Positions 7,862 to 14,112 of a DNA stretch of 23,478 bases are shown piece by piece; the first letter of the stretch is position 1, and each line of letters starts with the position of its first letter. Below the pieces are notes generated by a model, which was not told where the DNA came from, ran no database searches, and was given only the letters and a program-made list of their open reading frames with translations. The translations under genes and the position numbers were made by a program. Location: the NCBI GenBank assembly GCA_001563965.1, contig LKMS01000003.1, positions 1-23,478 of the forward strand, in the 5' to 3' direction. The DNA comes from Haloferacaceae archaeon PL-Br10_E2g29. GTDB lineage: Archaea; Halobacteriota; Halobacteria; Halobacteriales; Haloferacaceae.

Positions 7862-7870
7862 TTAAAAAAT
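7862..7870 (-). promoter_or_regulatory. TATA-like box for the DUF655 gene
   Basis: ATTTTTTAA on the minus strand lies 26-34 bases before the ATG at 7836. The position is right for a leaderless or near-leaderless transcript and argues that DUF655 is not only cotranscribed with rpoF. Confidence 0.55.
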
Positions 7871-7897
7871 CGGCTACATATTCACCAGCGCGTCGTT

Positions 7898-7997
7898 GCC
7901 AATGGAAAAATGGGGGCAACCCACCCACCGAACGGCGGAAGCAACCGAGTCGACAAACAACGGAAACAGTCCAGTCACCAAACAACGGAAACAACCC
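7898..7997 (-). repeat. Four-unit degenerate 25-bp tandem repeat between rpoF and DUF655
   Basis: Read on the minus strand, units occupy 7997-7973, 7972-7948, 7947-7923 and 7922-7898, exactly 25 bases each. The first two share a 15-base core TGTTTCCGTTGTTTG. The third has TGCTTCCGCCGTTCG, and the fourth keeps mainly the GGGTTGC start and the C-rich/T-rich alternation. Similarity therefore falls steadily away from rpoF. The array begins 5 bases after the rpoF stop. The T-rich cores could act as U-rich terminator tracts for the rpl21e-rpoF transcript (inference). Confidence 0.75.
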
Positions 7998-8002
7998 GGT
8001 CG

Positions 8003-8359
8003 TTAGACGTACTGGGCAACGAGATCGAGAATTTCGTCGAGTTCGTCGCCATCGAGCGCAAACCGCTCTTTCGCGTAGATCGACCGCAGTTCAGTGCGGT
8101 CTTCGGGCAGGAGGTCGACGATTTTGTGGGCGGTTTTCTCGTTGACCGAATCGAGTTCCATGAGCTTCTCGACGAGCTCTCTGGCTTCCTCGGGTTCGAG
8201 GACGGCGTACCGGTTGACGTGTTCGATGGCGCGTGCGAGTTCGTAGCGGAGTTCGCGCTCCTCGTCGGCCGCGCGCTCCATTTCGACCTCGCTGAGCAGG
8301 GGCTTGACCTCCGAAATCGTCACGTACTCCTCGTCGACTTTTTCCTTGAAGATCGTCAT
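8003..8359 (-). CDS. rpoF: DNA-directed RNA polymerase subunit Rpo4 (RpoF/Rpb4)
   Basis: 118 residues, the normal size of archaeal Rpo4, which pairs with Rpo7 (RpoE) to form the RNA polymerase stalk. Seen: the short beta-strand N-terminus YVTISEVKPLL (12-22), long charged helices (28-64), and the HRDC-like C-terminal part ending ELDEILDLVAQYV, with NEKTAHKIVDLLPEDRTELRSIYAKER (73-99) as the most conserved block. The ATG directly abuts the stop codon of rpl21e (TAGATG, no gap), so the two are translated from one message. Order rpl21e-rpoF-DUF655-ksgA is a classic archaeal gene string. Confidence 0.96.
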   Translation of the reverse strand: MTIFKEKVDEEYVTISEVKPLLSEVEMERAADEERELRYELARAIEHVNRYAVLEPEEARELVEKLMELDSVNEKTAHKIVDLLPEDRTELRSIYAKERFALDGDELDEILDLVAQYV

Positions 8360-8650
8360 CTACTTTTGAGCGCGGAGATGGGCTGGCCGGGCAATGAGCG
8401 ATTTCTCCTTGCCACCGTCGACAATCGAGACGGTGAACGCACGACCCTGTTTGCCGGTGATTTCGCCGGTGTGGCCGTTAAACCGGGGGTGGAAGCGACC
8501 TTCTGGGACGCTCGGGTCGAGCGTGAGGTGGACTTTCTGGCCGACTTCGAACTCCTGAATTGCACGCTGTGGTGGCGAGGTGCCACGGTTGCGGGGATGA
8601 TTCGACAGCTTTCCGCGCGTTCCCTTCATGGGCCCATTAGAACTTGGCAT
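8360..8650 (-). CDS. rpl21e: Large ribosomal subunit protein eL21 (L21e)
   Basis: 96 residues, full length for haloarchaeal L21e. Seen: the family N-terminus MPSSNGPMKGTRGKLSNHPR, GTSPPQRAIQEFEVGQKVHL (23-42), SVPEGRFHPRFNGHTG (48-63) and the terminal GGKEKSLIARPAHLRAQK. It is a structural protein of the 50S subunit. A TATA box at 8681-8686 is 31-36 bases upstream, so this is the first gene of the block that continues into rpoF. Confidence 0.97.
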   Translation of the reverse strand: MPSSNGPMKGTRGKLSNHPRNRGTSPPQRAIQEFEVGQKVHLTLDPSVPEGRFHPRFNGHTGEITGKQGRAFTVSIVDGGKEKSLIARPAHLRAQK

Positions 8651-8680
8651 AGTCGTGCGTTTGGCTACATCTGGTTAGCG

Positions 8681-8686
8681 TATAAA
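8681..8686 (-). promoter_or_regulatory. TATA box of the rpl21e-rpoF operon
   Basis: TTTATA on the minus strand, 31-36 bases before the rpl21e ATG. This is one of the clearest archaeal TATA boxes in the window and gives a 5' leader of only a few bases. Confidence 0.7.
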
Positions 8687-8708
8687 TGGTGCGTTCCGTC
8701 GCGGGCGC

Positions 8709-8721
8709 GTGAGCGGCTCAC
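8709..8721. repeat. Perfect 6-bp inverted repeat upstream of rpl21e promoter
   Basis: GTGAGC-G-GCTCAC, a 13-base perfect dyad about 22 bases beyond the rpl21e TATA box. It could be an operator or simply a stem; no partner regulator is evident nearby. Confidence 0.4.
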
Positions 8722-8766
8722 ACGGTCACCGCGTTCTCACACAGTCGCCTCGTTCGGCCGGATACA

Positions 8767-8806
8767 CGCAGTCGCGCCCACGGAGATATCCGTGCGCAGT
8801 CGCGCC
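8767..8806. repeat. 12-bp direct repeats exactly flanking a 16-bp hairpin
   Basis: CGCAGTCGCGCC occurs at 8767-8778 and again at 8795-8806. Between them, with no extra base, lies CACGGA-GATA-TCCGTG (8779-8794), a perfect 6-bp stem with a 4-base loop. A partial extra copy (CAGTCGC) is at 8742-8748. The element lies between the end of the GNAT gene (8816) and the rpl21e promoter, so it may form the 3' end of the GNAT transcript or an upstream control region for rpl21e. Confidence 0.65.
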
Positions 8807-8815
8807 GGGAGCGAC

Positions 8816-9292
8816 TCAGTTGCGAAACAGCGCCGAAAACTTCTCGCGAATGCCCTCGTGCTCGCCGAGTTTCAGGTAGTACGCGTCGCCGTTGTCCTCG
8901 TAGTAGTTGTCGATTTGACGGGTGATTCGAAAGCCGAGATGTCGATAAAAGCCGAGCGCGCGGTCGTTTGTCGTCCGCGCGTGGCAGCTAACCGTTGTGT
9001 GTTCCTCGGCGATTTCGGCGACCAGCGCCTCGCCGTAGCCGCGGCCGCGCGCTTCGGGAGCGACAGCCAAAAACAGGATGTAGCCGTCGCGACGAACCGA
9101 ACTGAACGCGACGAGTTCGTTGTCCGCAAAAAACAACAGGCTCGTCGAGCGGCGGTAGGCGTCAAAAAAGAACTGCCGTCGCTGTCTGAGAACGTGCTCC
9201 TCGCGACGAATCCGTTCTTTGAGCTCCCAAGCCGCATCGACGTACTCGCTTTCGTTCGGTCTGTCGATGCGTTTTTCGACGTTAACGCTCAC
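8816..9292 (-). CDS. GNAT family N-acetyltransferase
   Basis: 158 residues. The family transfers an acetyl group from acetyl-CoA to an amine; the substrate is unknown. Seen: LLFFADNELVAFSSV (52-66) for beta strands 2-3, LFLAVAPEARGRGYGEALV (73-91) holding the acetyl-CoA pyrophosphate-binding R-x-x-G-x-G/A-like loop (Arg82-Gly87), and NDRALGFYRHLGF (108-120), the usual GNAT motif B. The start is a GTG at 9290-9292. It is supported by a TTAATATG-type box at 9315-9322, giving a leaderless transcript, and there is no better ATG. It stands alone, 165 bases from rpl21e. Confidence 0.87.
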   Translation of the reverse strand: MSVNVEKRIDRPNESEYVDAAWELKERIRREEHVLRQRRQFFFDAYRRSTSLLFFADNELVAFSSVRRDGYILFLAVAPEARGRGYGEALVAEIAEEHTTVSCHARTTNDRALGFYRHLGFRITRQIDNYYEDNGDAYYLKLGEHEGIREKFSALFRN

Positions 9293-9314
9293 TACCGGAA
9301 GTATCGCCGACGGA

Positions 9315-9322
9315 CATATTAA
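9315..9322 (-). promoter_or_regulatory. TATA-like box for the GNAT gene
   Basis: TTAATATG on the minus strand lies 23-30 bases before the GTG start at 9292. The spacing supports GTG as a genuine start on a leaderless message. Confidence 0.5.
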
Positions 9323-9473
9323 CTCCTCCGGGGTCTCGACGCTGCACCTCCACGGAGCGTGTCACACGCCTCGGGCGGCCTTTCGGATGAAAAAAGAGCC
9401 GTCTCCGAAACAACGGACGACAGCGATTGTGCTGACCGTTGCAGTTAGGAGGCCATCCCACATAGGCCAACCC
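9323..9473. other. Divergent region between GNAT and DoxX-like genes
   Basis: About 150 bases without a supported gene. It contains a small GCGTG-TCA-CACGC stem near 9357-9369 and an AGGAGG at 9447-9452, which is 21 bases from the ATG and too far to be its ribosome site. No RNA gene was recognised. Confidence 0.35.
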
Positions 9474-10616
9474 ATGCATATACAACGACGCGGCCTGCTC
9501 AGTGGCGGTCTCGCACTTGGCGCACTGCTAATCGCGTTCGTCGGCGCGGCGAGTGGCCACGTCGAGTACGTCACCCCCGGCGGCGACCCGATTCCCGTTC
9601 TCCCGTGGCTCATCGACGCGTTCACCACACCGTTCATCGTGGCAGTGCTTCTCGGCGGGTTTCTGGCAACCGTCGCCGGCCTCACCCTCTATCTCGTCGT
9701 CCGGCCGTTTCCAGCCGACATCGCGGCGTTTCGTGAGATCATGGCCGACTACGAGGATCTCCTGGCGTGGTTGTTGCGACTGAGCATGGGAATGCCGATG
9801 ATCGCCGCGGGCTTCGAAGGCTACTACTTCAGCCCCGCGGTCAGCATCGGTGATCCGACCGCCCTCCGGCTGTTCGGCATTGCGGTCGGCTTCCTGTTGC
9901 TGTTCGGGCTGGCAACGCGCGCGACCGCACTTATTGCCCTGCTTGCGTATCTCGTCGTGTTACCCTTCCAGCCCATGTTGCTGTTGGCGTTCGAGTTCGT
10001 TCCGGGTCTGCTTGCTGTTGCACTCGTCGGTGGCGGCCGTCCAAGCGCTGACTCACTGATTGCCCGAATGGCCGACGACGAACGAACGGTGTACTCGGAT
10101 TTCGATCCGTTTTATCGTCGTGTTGCGGTGCCGTTCGCCGAGCGAATCAACCCGTACACGCGGCTGACGCCGGTGATTCTCCGTGTCGGTATCGGGATTG
10201 CGTTTATTTATCTCGGTATCACCCAGAAACTGATGCGGCCCGGTGACGCGCTGGCAGTCGTCGAGTGGTACAACCTCACCGCAGTCGTCCCGGTCGCGCC
10301 GGAACTCTGGGTGATCGGTGCGGGACTGACCGAGGCACTCGTCGGCGTGATGCTCATTGCGGGCGCGTTCACGCGTGGCTTCTCGATTGTCGCGTTCATT
10401 CTGTTTACCACGACGCTGTTCGGACTGCCCGACGATCCGGTTGTCGCCCACATCTCGCTGTTTGGACTCGTCTCGGCGCTGTTGATCACCGGCAGCGGTC
10501 CGTACGCGGTCGATCGCTGGCTGGAAGAACGACTCGGCTCGGCCGCTGAGGTTGCCGAACAGCAGGTGACCCACCCTGCACAGCCGGACGTCGAAGAAGC
10601 CACAACCGACGACTGA
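9474..10616 (+). CDS. DoxX-like multi-pass membrane protein with two DoxX-like halves
   Basis: 380 residues from the ATG at 9474; the frame is open further upstream but has no membrane-protein-like content there. Seen: an N-terminal hydrophobic segment after RR (8-27, signal-like), an extracytoplasmic-looking GHVEYVTPGGDP stretch (28-39), a transmembrane helix at about 54-76, then two similar blocks. Block 1 (about 98-198) has LRLSMGMPMIAAGFEGYYFSP and ends GGGRPSADSL. Block 2 (about 232-352) has LRVGIGIAFIYLGITQKLMRP and ends GSGPYAVDRWL. Each block follows the four-helix DoxX pattern. DoxX proteins are linked to quinol oxidase or redox functions in some archaea, but no redox motif is seen here. 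An acidic tail ends the protein. It converges on the small gene at 10638. Confidence 0.8.
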   Translation: MHIQRRGLLSGGLALGALLIAFVGAASGHVEYVTPGGDPIPVLPWLIDAFTTPFIVAVLLGGFLATVAGLTLYLVVRPFPADIAAFREIMADYEDLLAWLLRLSMGMPMIAAGFEGYYFSPAVSIGDPTALRLFGIAVGFLLLFGLATRATALIALLAYLVVLPFQPMLLLAFEFVPGLLAVALVGGGRPSADSLIARMADDERTVYSDFDPFYRRVAVPFAERINPYTRLTPVILRVGIGIAFIYLGITQKLMRPGDALAVVEWYNLTAVVPVAPELWVIGAGLTEALVGVMLIAGAFTRGFSIVAFILFTTTLFGLPDDPVVAHISLFGLVSALLITGSGPYAVDRWLEERLGSAAEVAEQQVTHPAQPDVEEATTDD

Positions 10617-10637
10617 GCGGTGTTCGGCCGAGTTGAA

Positions 10638-10940
10638 CTACCGAGCGGGCGCAAGTCCGAACGGCTCGTCTCGTCGATGGCTTTCGACGAGCAGAATGTA
10701 CATCGCCTGGCTCCACTGGAGATTCGAGTTCCAACTCACCGTCCCGTCGCCGTCGACGCGTTCGGGCAGCAGGTCGGCCGTCGTCGTCCACTCGATTGAG
10801 TCGGTGAGCGCAGGGCCCCAGACGAGCGTGTGAAGATCATAAAACAGCTCGATATCCGACCGAAACGCCGAGGTTTCCTCGATCAGCGCGCCGATCCACT
10901 CGACGCGGGGGTTGTCAGCGTAGCTGTTTGCGGTGACCAT
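10638..10940 (-). CDS. Small conserved-looking hypothetical protein, downstream of the CDF transporter
   Basis: 100 residues; I do not recognise a family. It is soluble and acidic in its first two thirds and contains five tryptophans (at about 15, 41, 50, 70 and 76). No transmembrane segment, cysteine or metal motif is visible. The C-terminal part (SWNSNLQWSQAMYILLVESHRRDEP) looks like a packed amphipathic helix. Its ATG is 10 bases after the stop of the CDF transporter gene on the same strand, so the two are almost certainly cotranscribed. That suggests an accessory role for the transporter, but nothing in the sequence shows it. Codon and acidic-residue use match the neighbouring genes, supporting that it is real. 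Confidence 0.65.
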   Translation of the reverse strand: MVTANSYADNPRVEWIGALIEETSAFRSDIELFYDLHTLVWGPALTDSIEWTTTADLLPERVDGDGTVSWNSNLQWSQAMYILLVESHRRDEPFGLAPAR

Positions 10941-10950
10941 ATTTCACCGT

Positions 10951-11871
10951 TTAGCGAGTGAGTCGGTCCGATTCGGCCTCGACGTAGATTCGGTCGGCCT
11001 CGGGGACGGCCTCCTGGATCGCTGTTTCGACCGCGTCGACCGCCCGTTCGACGCCGGCGGTATCCAGCGATTCGTCGAAGGCGATATCACACGCCACGAG
11101 CACGGATTCGGGGCCGAGATGCATTGTTCGGAGATCGCTGACTTCCTCGACACCCGCTACGTCGTTGATAGCCGCTAAGACTGCTGTACGTTCGGCCCGT
11201 GTCACACCCTCGCCGACGAGCAGACTCCGATTCTCCCAGGCAAGCATGAGCGCAAAGCCCATCAACAGCAACCCAATTCCGGCACTGGCAACCGCGTCGT
11301 ACGTCGTGTTCCCGGTGACATCCGTGAGAAAGACACCCAACAACGCGAGCAGCACGCCGACGACCGCGACGAGGTTCTCGGTTGCCGCCACCAGCAGTGG
11401 GGCGTCCTTGGTTCGTCGGAACGTATTGAGCAGCGAGCCAAACCCTTCGGTATCCCGCTCGGCGGCGACTGCCTCGTATGATTTATAAAAGGCAACGCTT
11501 TCGAACACCAGCGCGACGCCCAACACGAGATAGTTGATCCGCACGTCGACGGCCACGAACGGTGATCCGAGGGCTGCATACCCCTCTCGGACCGCGGCGT
11601 AGCCCGCGACGCCGAACAGCAACATTGTGACCACAAACGCGAAAAAATACTGCTCTTTGCCCCGGCCAAAGGGGTGTTTCCGGCTCCGGCCGGCCTCGCT
11701 GAGCCGGAAGCCGACCAGCAACAGCAGCTGATTGCCCACGTCGGCAATCGAGTAGTAGGTCTGGCTTAACATACTGACGTTGCCGGTGGCGAGATAGGCG
11801 ACGAACTTCGCAGCCGCAATGATCGCACTCGCGACCAGCGACACATAGACGACAAAGCGAGTCGACGACAT
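10951..11871 (-). CDS. Cation diffusion facilitator (CDF) family transporter, ZnT9-like
   Basis: 306 residues with about six membrane helices and a cytoplasmic C-terminal domain of the CDF type. These proteins usually export divalent metals such as Zn2+ or Mn2+ in exchange for protons. Seen: SQTYYSIADVGNQLLLLVGF (36-55) in helix 2, RKHPFGRGKEQYFFAFV (64-80) between helices 2 and 3, KDAPLLVAATENLVAVVG (155-172) in helix 5, and a C-terminal domain from about 222. The usual H-x3-D metal pair of helices 2 and 5 is altered: helix 2 has Tyr40-x3-Asp44, and helix 5 has Glu165-Asn166 where Asp is expected. The same pattern, as I recall, marks the SLC30A9/ZnT9-type branch. Metal specificity cannot be called. 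The 100-residue gene at 10638 follows. Confidence 0.88.
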   Translation of the reverse strand: MSSTRFVVYVSLVASAIIAAAKFVAYLATGNVSMLSQTYYSIADVGNQLLLLVGFRLSEAGRSRKHPFGRGKEQYFFAFVVTMLLFGVAGYAAVREGYAALGSPFVAVDVRINYLVLGVALVFESVAFYKSYEAVAAERDTEGFGSLLNTFRRTKDAPLLVAATENLVAVVGVLLALLGVFLTDVTGNTTYDAVASAGIGLLLMGFALMLAWENRSLLVGEGVTRAERTAVLAAINDVAGVEEVSDLRTMHLGPESVLVACDIAFDESLDTAGVERAVDAVETAIQEAVPEADRIYVEAESDRLTR

Positions 11872-12006
11872 TGACCGACTGTTCGGGCTGCTGTCTGGTA
11901 ACGCTGTGGATAGATCGGTCCGGCCTCCCGCCCTGCAGGCTGTTCAGCGGGGCGGTCTCGACAGTCGGGCGCAACGCTCTTTCGGCTTCGAATCGGAGTC
12001 GACCGT

Positions 12007-13512
12007 ATGACCACGACACGTGAGTTCAACGGGATCGAACTCCACCGCCTCCGTGAGCACGTCTGGGAGATTCCACAGGAAGGCGAGATGCGCGTTCCCG
12101 CGCGCGTGCTTGCCAGCGAGGCCCTCCTCGAACACATCAGCGACGACAACACGCTCCAACAGCTCAAAAACGCCACCCAGCTGCCGGGAATGACAAAGTA
12201 CGCCCTCTGTATGCCCGATGGCCACCAAGGATATGGCTTTCCGGTCGGCGGGGTCGGCGCAACCGACGCCGAAACTGGCTGTATTTCTCCGGGGGCGGTC
12301 GGCTTCGACATCAACTGCGGCGTCCGGATGATCCGAACCAATCTCACCTATGACGACGTCGACGGCAAAGAACGCGAACTCGTCAACGCACTGTTCGCGA
12401 ACATTCCGTCGGGGCTCGGCGGCGGCGGAATCGTCGAAACCGACATCGACACGGTTGAGACGGTGCTCGACCGTGGCCTCGGCTGGGCTGTCGAGGAAGG
12501 ATACGCCACACGCGACGATATGTTACACTGCGAAGACGAGGGGCGGCGACCCGACGCAGTGGGCGACTTTGTCTCACAAAAAGCCAAAAATCGCGGCAAA
12601 AACCAGCTCGGCAGTCTCGGTTCGGGCAACCACTTTCTGGAAGTCCAGCGGGTCGCCGACATCTATCAGGACGACGTTGCCGACGCCTACGGACTCACTG
12701 CCGACCAGATTGTCGTGATGATCCACTGTGGCAGCCGCGGATTGGGCCACCAGATCTGTACGGATTACGTCGAACGGATCGAAACCGCACATCCCGAACT
12801 GCTCGACTCGCTGCCCGACAACAATCTCATTGCGGCACCCGCGGACAGCCAACTGGCCGAGGAGTACTACGGCGCAATGGGCGCCGCAATCAACTTTGCG
12901 TGGGTCAACCGCCAACTCATTACCCACCGCACCCGCGAAGTGTTCGAACGCGTGTTCGATCGCGACTGGGAGTCGATGGAGATGGAACTGCTGTACGACG
13001 TGGCCCACAACATTGCGAAAAAGGAGACCCACGAGGTCGGTGTCGGCCCGGATGGGAAGCCAGCACCGGACGGCGAAGCCGTCGGGTGCGAGCAACGCGA
13101 ACTCTACGTCCATCGGAAAGGGGCGACCCGTGCGTTCCCGGCCGGCCGCGAGGAGGTGCCACGAGCGTACCGCGATGTTGGACAACCCGTGTTGATTCCG
13201 GGCAGTATGGGAACCGCAAGCTACGTTCTTCGCGGCGGTGCGAACTCGTTGTCGGAGACGTTCGGCTCAACGGCCCACGGGGCGGGCCGAATCATGAGTC
13301 GGACGCAGGCAAAACGGGAGTTCCGCGGCGACGACGTGCAGGGTGATCTCGAAGGGCGACAAATCTACGTCAAAGCCGAGAGTGGCGGAACCATTGCCGA
13401 GGAAGCCCCCGGCGTCTACAAGGACGTTGACGAAGTGGTTCGCGTGTCCGCAGACCTCGGCATTGGCGACCCGGTCGCTCGAACGGTTCCAGTCTGCAAT
13501 ATCAAAGGCTGA
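12007..13512 (+). CDS. rtcB: RNA-splicing ligase RtcB (tRNA-splicing ligase)
   Basis: 501 residues, slightly longer than the roughly 480 typical of archaeal RtcB without an intein. It joins 2',3'-cyclic phosphate and 5'-OH ends in a GTP- and Mn-dependent reaction, the ligation step of archaeal tRNA splicing. Seen: CMPDGHQGYGFPVGG (68-82), GFDINCGVR (99-107) with metal ligands Asp101 and Cys104, GSGNHF (205-210) with Asn208 and His209, IHCGSRGLGH (239-248) with His240, DVAHN (331-335) with His334, and SxxHGAGR (421-428) with His424, the residue guanylylated by GTP. All expected catalytic residues are present. No archease gene, the usual partner, is adjacent. The ATG at 12007 gives a standard N-terminus. 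Confidence 0.96.
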   Translation: MTTTREFNGIELHRLREHVWEIPQEGEMRVPARVLASEALLEHISDDNTLQQLKNATQLPGMTKYALCMPDGHQGYGFPVGGVGATDAETGCISPGAVGFDINCGVRMIRTNLTYDDVDGKERELVNALFANIPSGLGGGGIVETDIDTVETVLDRGLGWAVEEGYATRDDMLHCEDEGRRPDAVGDFVSQKAKNRGKNQLGSLGSGNHFLEVQRVADIYQDDVADAYGLTADQIVVMIHCGSRGLGHQICTDYVERIETAHPELLDSLPDNNLIAAPADSQLAEEYYGAMGAAINFAWVNRQLITHRTREVFERVFDRDWESMEMELLYDVAHNIAKKETHEVGVGPDGKPAPDGEAVGCEQRELYVHRKGATRAFPAGREEVPRAYRDVGQPVLIPGSMGTASYVLRGGANSLSETFGSTAHGAGRIMSRTQAKREFRGDDVQGDLEGRQIYVKAESGGTIAEEAPGVYKDVDEVVRVSADLGIGDPVARTVPVCNIKG

Positions 13513-13543
13513 GCCGACGACCGACGCCGAGATGAAGCGGAGA

Positions 13544-13951
13544 TCACCAGAATCCGCCAGGATCGTTCGGCCCCGGCGACCCTGACGGCCCTCGTGGTCC
13601 AGTCGGCCCTGCTGGACCGCCTGATCTCGATCGTACCGGACGCTCGCCGAGTTCGACCTGTTCGGTCGGCGTTCGTGGGTCGATCTCGATCCCGTTTTCG
13701 AAGCGGACGAAACTCAGGTAGAATCGCTCGCCACAGCCCGACTCCGCGTTGTCAACGAGCAGCCCGTCCGCGCCGCAGGTGAAGACAACGCCGTCGACGT
13801 CGTCGCGATCCTCAAACGGGTCGTCGGGTGCGACGTAGTTCCAGCCCTCGAACGGAAACGGCGTGACGGCCTTGTCGGCGAGGTAGCCGTCGCGTTCGAG
13901 TTCGACCAGCGCCTCGCAGTGCGGACAGTAGTAGGTGACTGGGAAACTCAT
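13544..13951 (-). CDS. Haloarchaeal zinc-ribbon-like protein with a collagen-like Gly-X-Y tail
   Basis: 135 residues from the ATG at 13949-13951; an in-frame upstream ATG at 14029 adds 26 basic residues unlike the rest, so it was not used. I do not recognise a named family. Seen: YYCPHC (Cys9, Cys12) and Cys59 and Cys73 (in TCG and GCGERF), which together can bind one zinc ion in a rubredoxin-like or zinc-ribbon fold. A conserved-looking PFPFEGWNYVAPDDPFED block (31-48) lies between them. From residue 112 there are six consecutive Gly-X-Y triplets (GPA GPT GPR GPS GSP GPN) ending in PGGFW. The gene is convergent with rtcB, 31 bases apart. Function unknown; protein-protein or nucleic-acid contact is plausible only by analogy. 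Confidence 0.72.
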   Translation of the reverse strand: MSFPVTYYCPHCEALVELERDGYLADKAVTPFPFEGWNYVAPDDPFEDRDDVDGVVFTCGADGLLVDNAESGCGERFYLSFVRFENGIEIDPRTPTEQVELGERPVRSRSGGPAGPTGPRGPSGSPGPNDPGGFW

Positions 13952-14112
13952 TGGCACTAGTAGGTGACCGACGGGTTTGAACGCTTTGTGCCCGAGTGGG
14001 CGGTTGATACAGCGGGCAACAACCGTCATCCACGTGGCCGCTGGGAACGGTCATCGACCCAGCCGTCGACCGCGCCCGCAACACATTTGACCCGAGCCGA
14101 ACACGTCCATGT

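Noticed and set aside
7898..7997. Possible CRISPR array
   Set aside because: Units are contiguous and degenerate with no unique spacers, and no cas genes are near.
8651..8815. Possible small RNA or tRNA in the rpl21e-GNAT gap
   Set aside because: No cloverleaf or conserved tRNA elements (T-arm GTTCRA) could be assembled; only short repeats were found.
7847..9322. 491-residue plus-strand frame across rpoF, rpl21e and GNAT
   Set aside because: It is opposite three well-recognised genes and shows no domain of its own.
9447..9452. AGGAGG as ribosome-binding site for the DoxX-like gene
   Set aside because: It is 21 bases from the ATG, and no in-frame start lies at the proper distance.
9219..9473. 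Upstream extension of the DoxX-like frame
   Set aside because: The added residues have no hydrophobic or conserved character and overlap the GNAT start and promoter.
13952..14029. Longer start for the zinc-ribbon protein
   Set aside because: The extra 26 residues are basic and unlike the acidic protein body.
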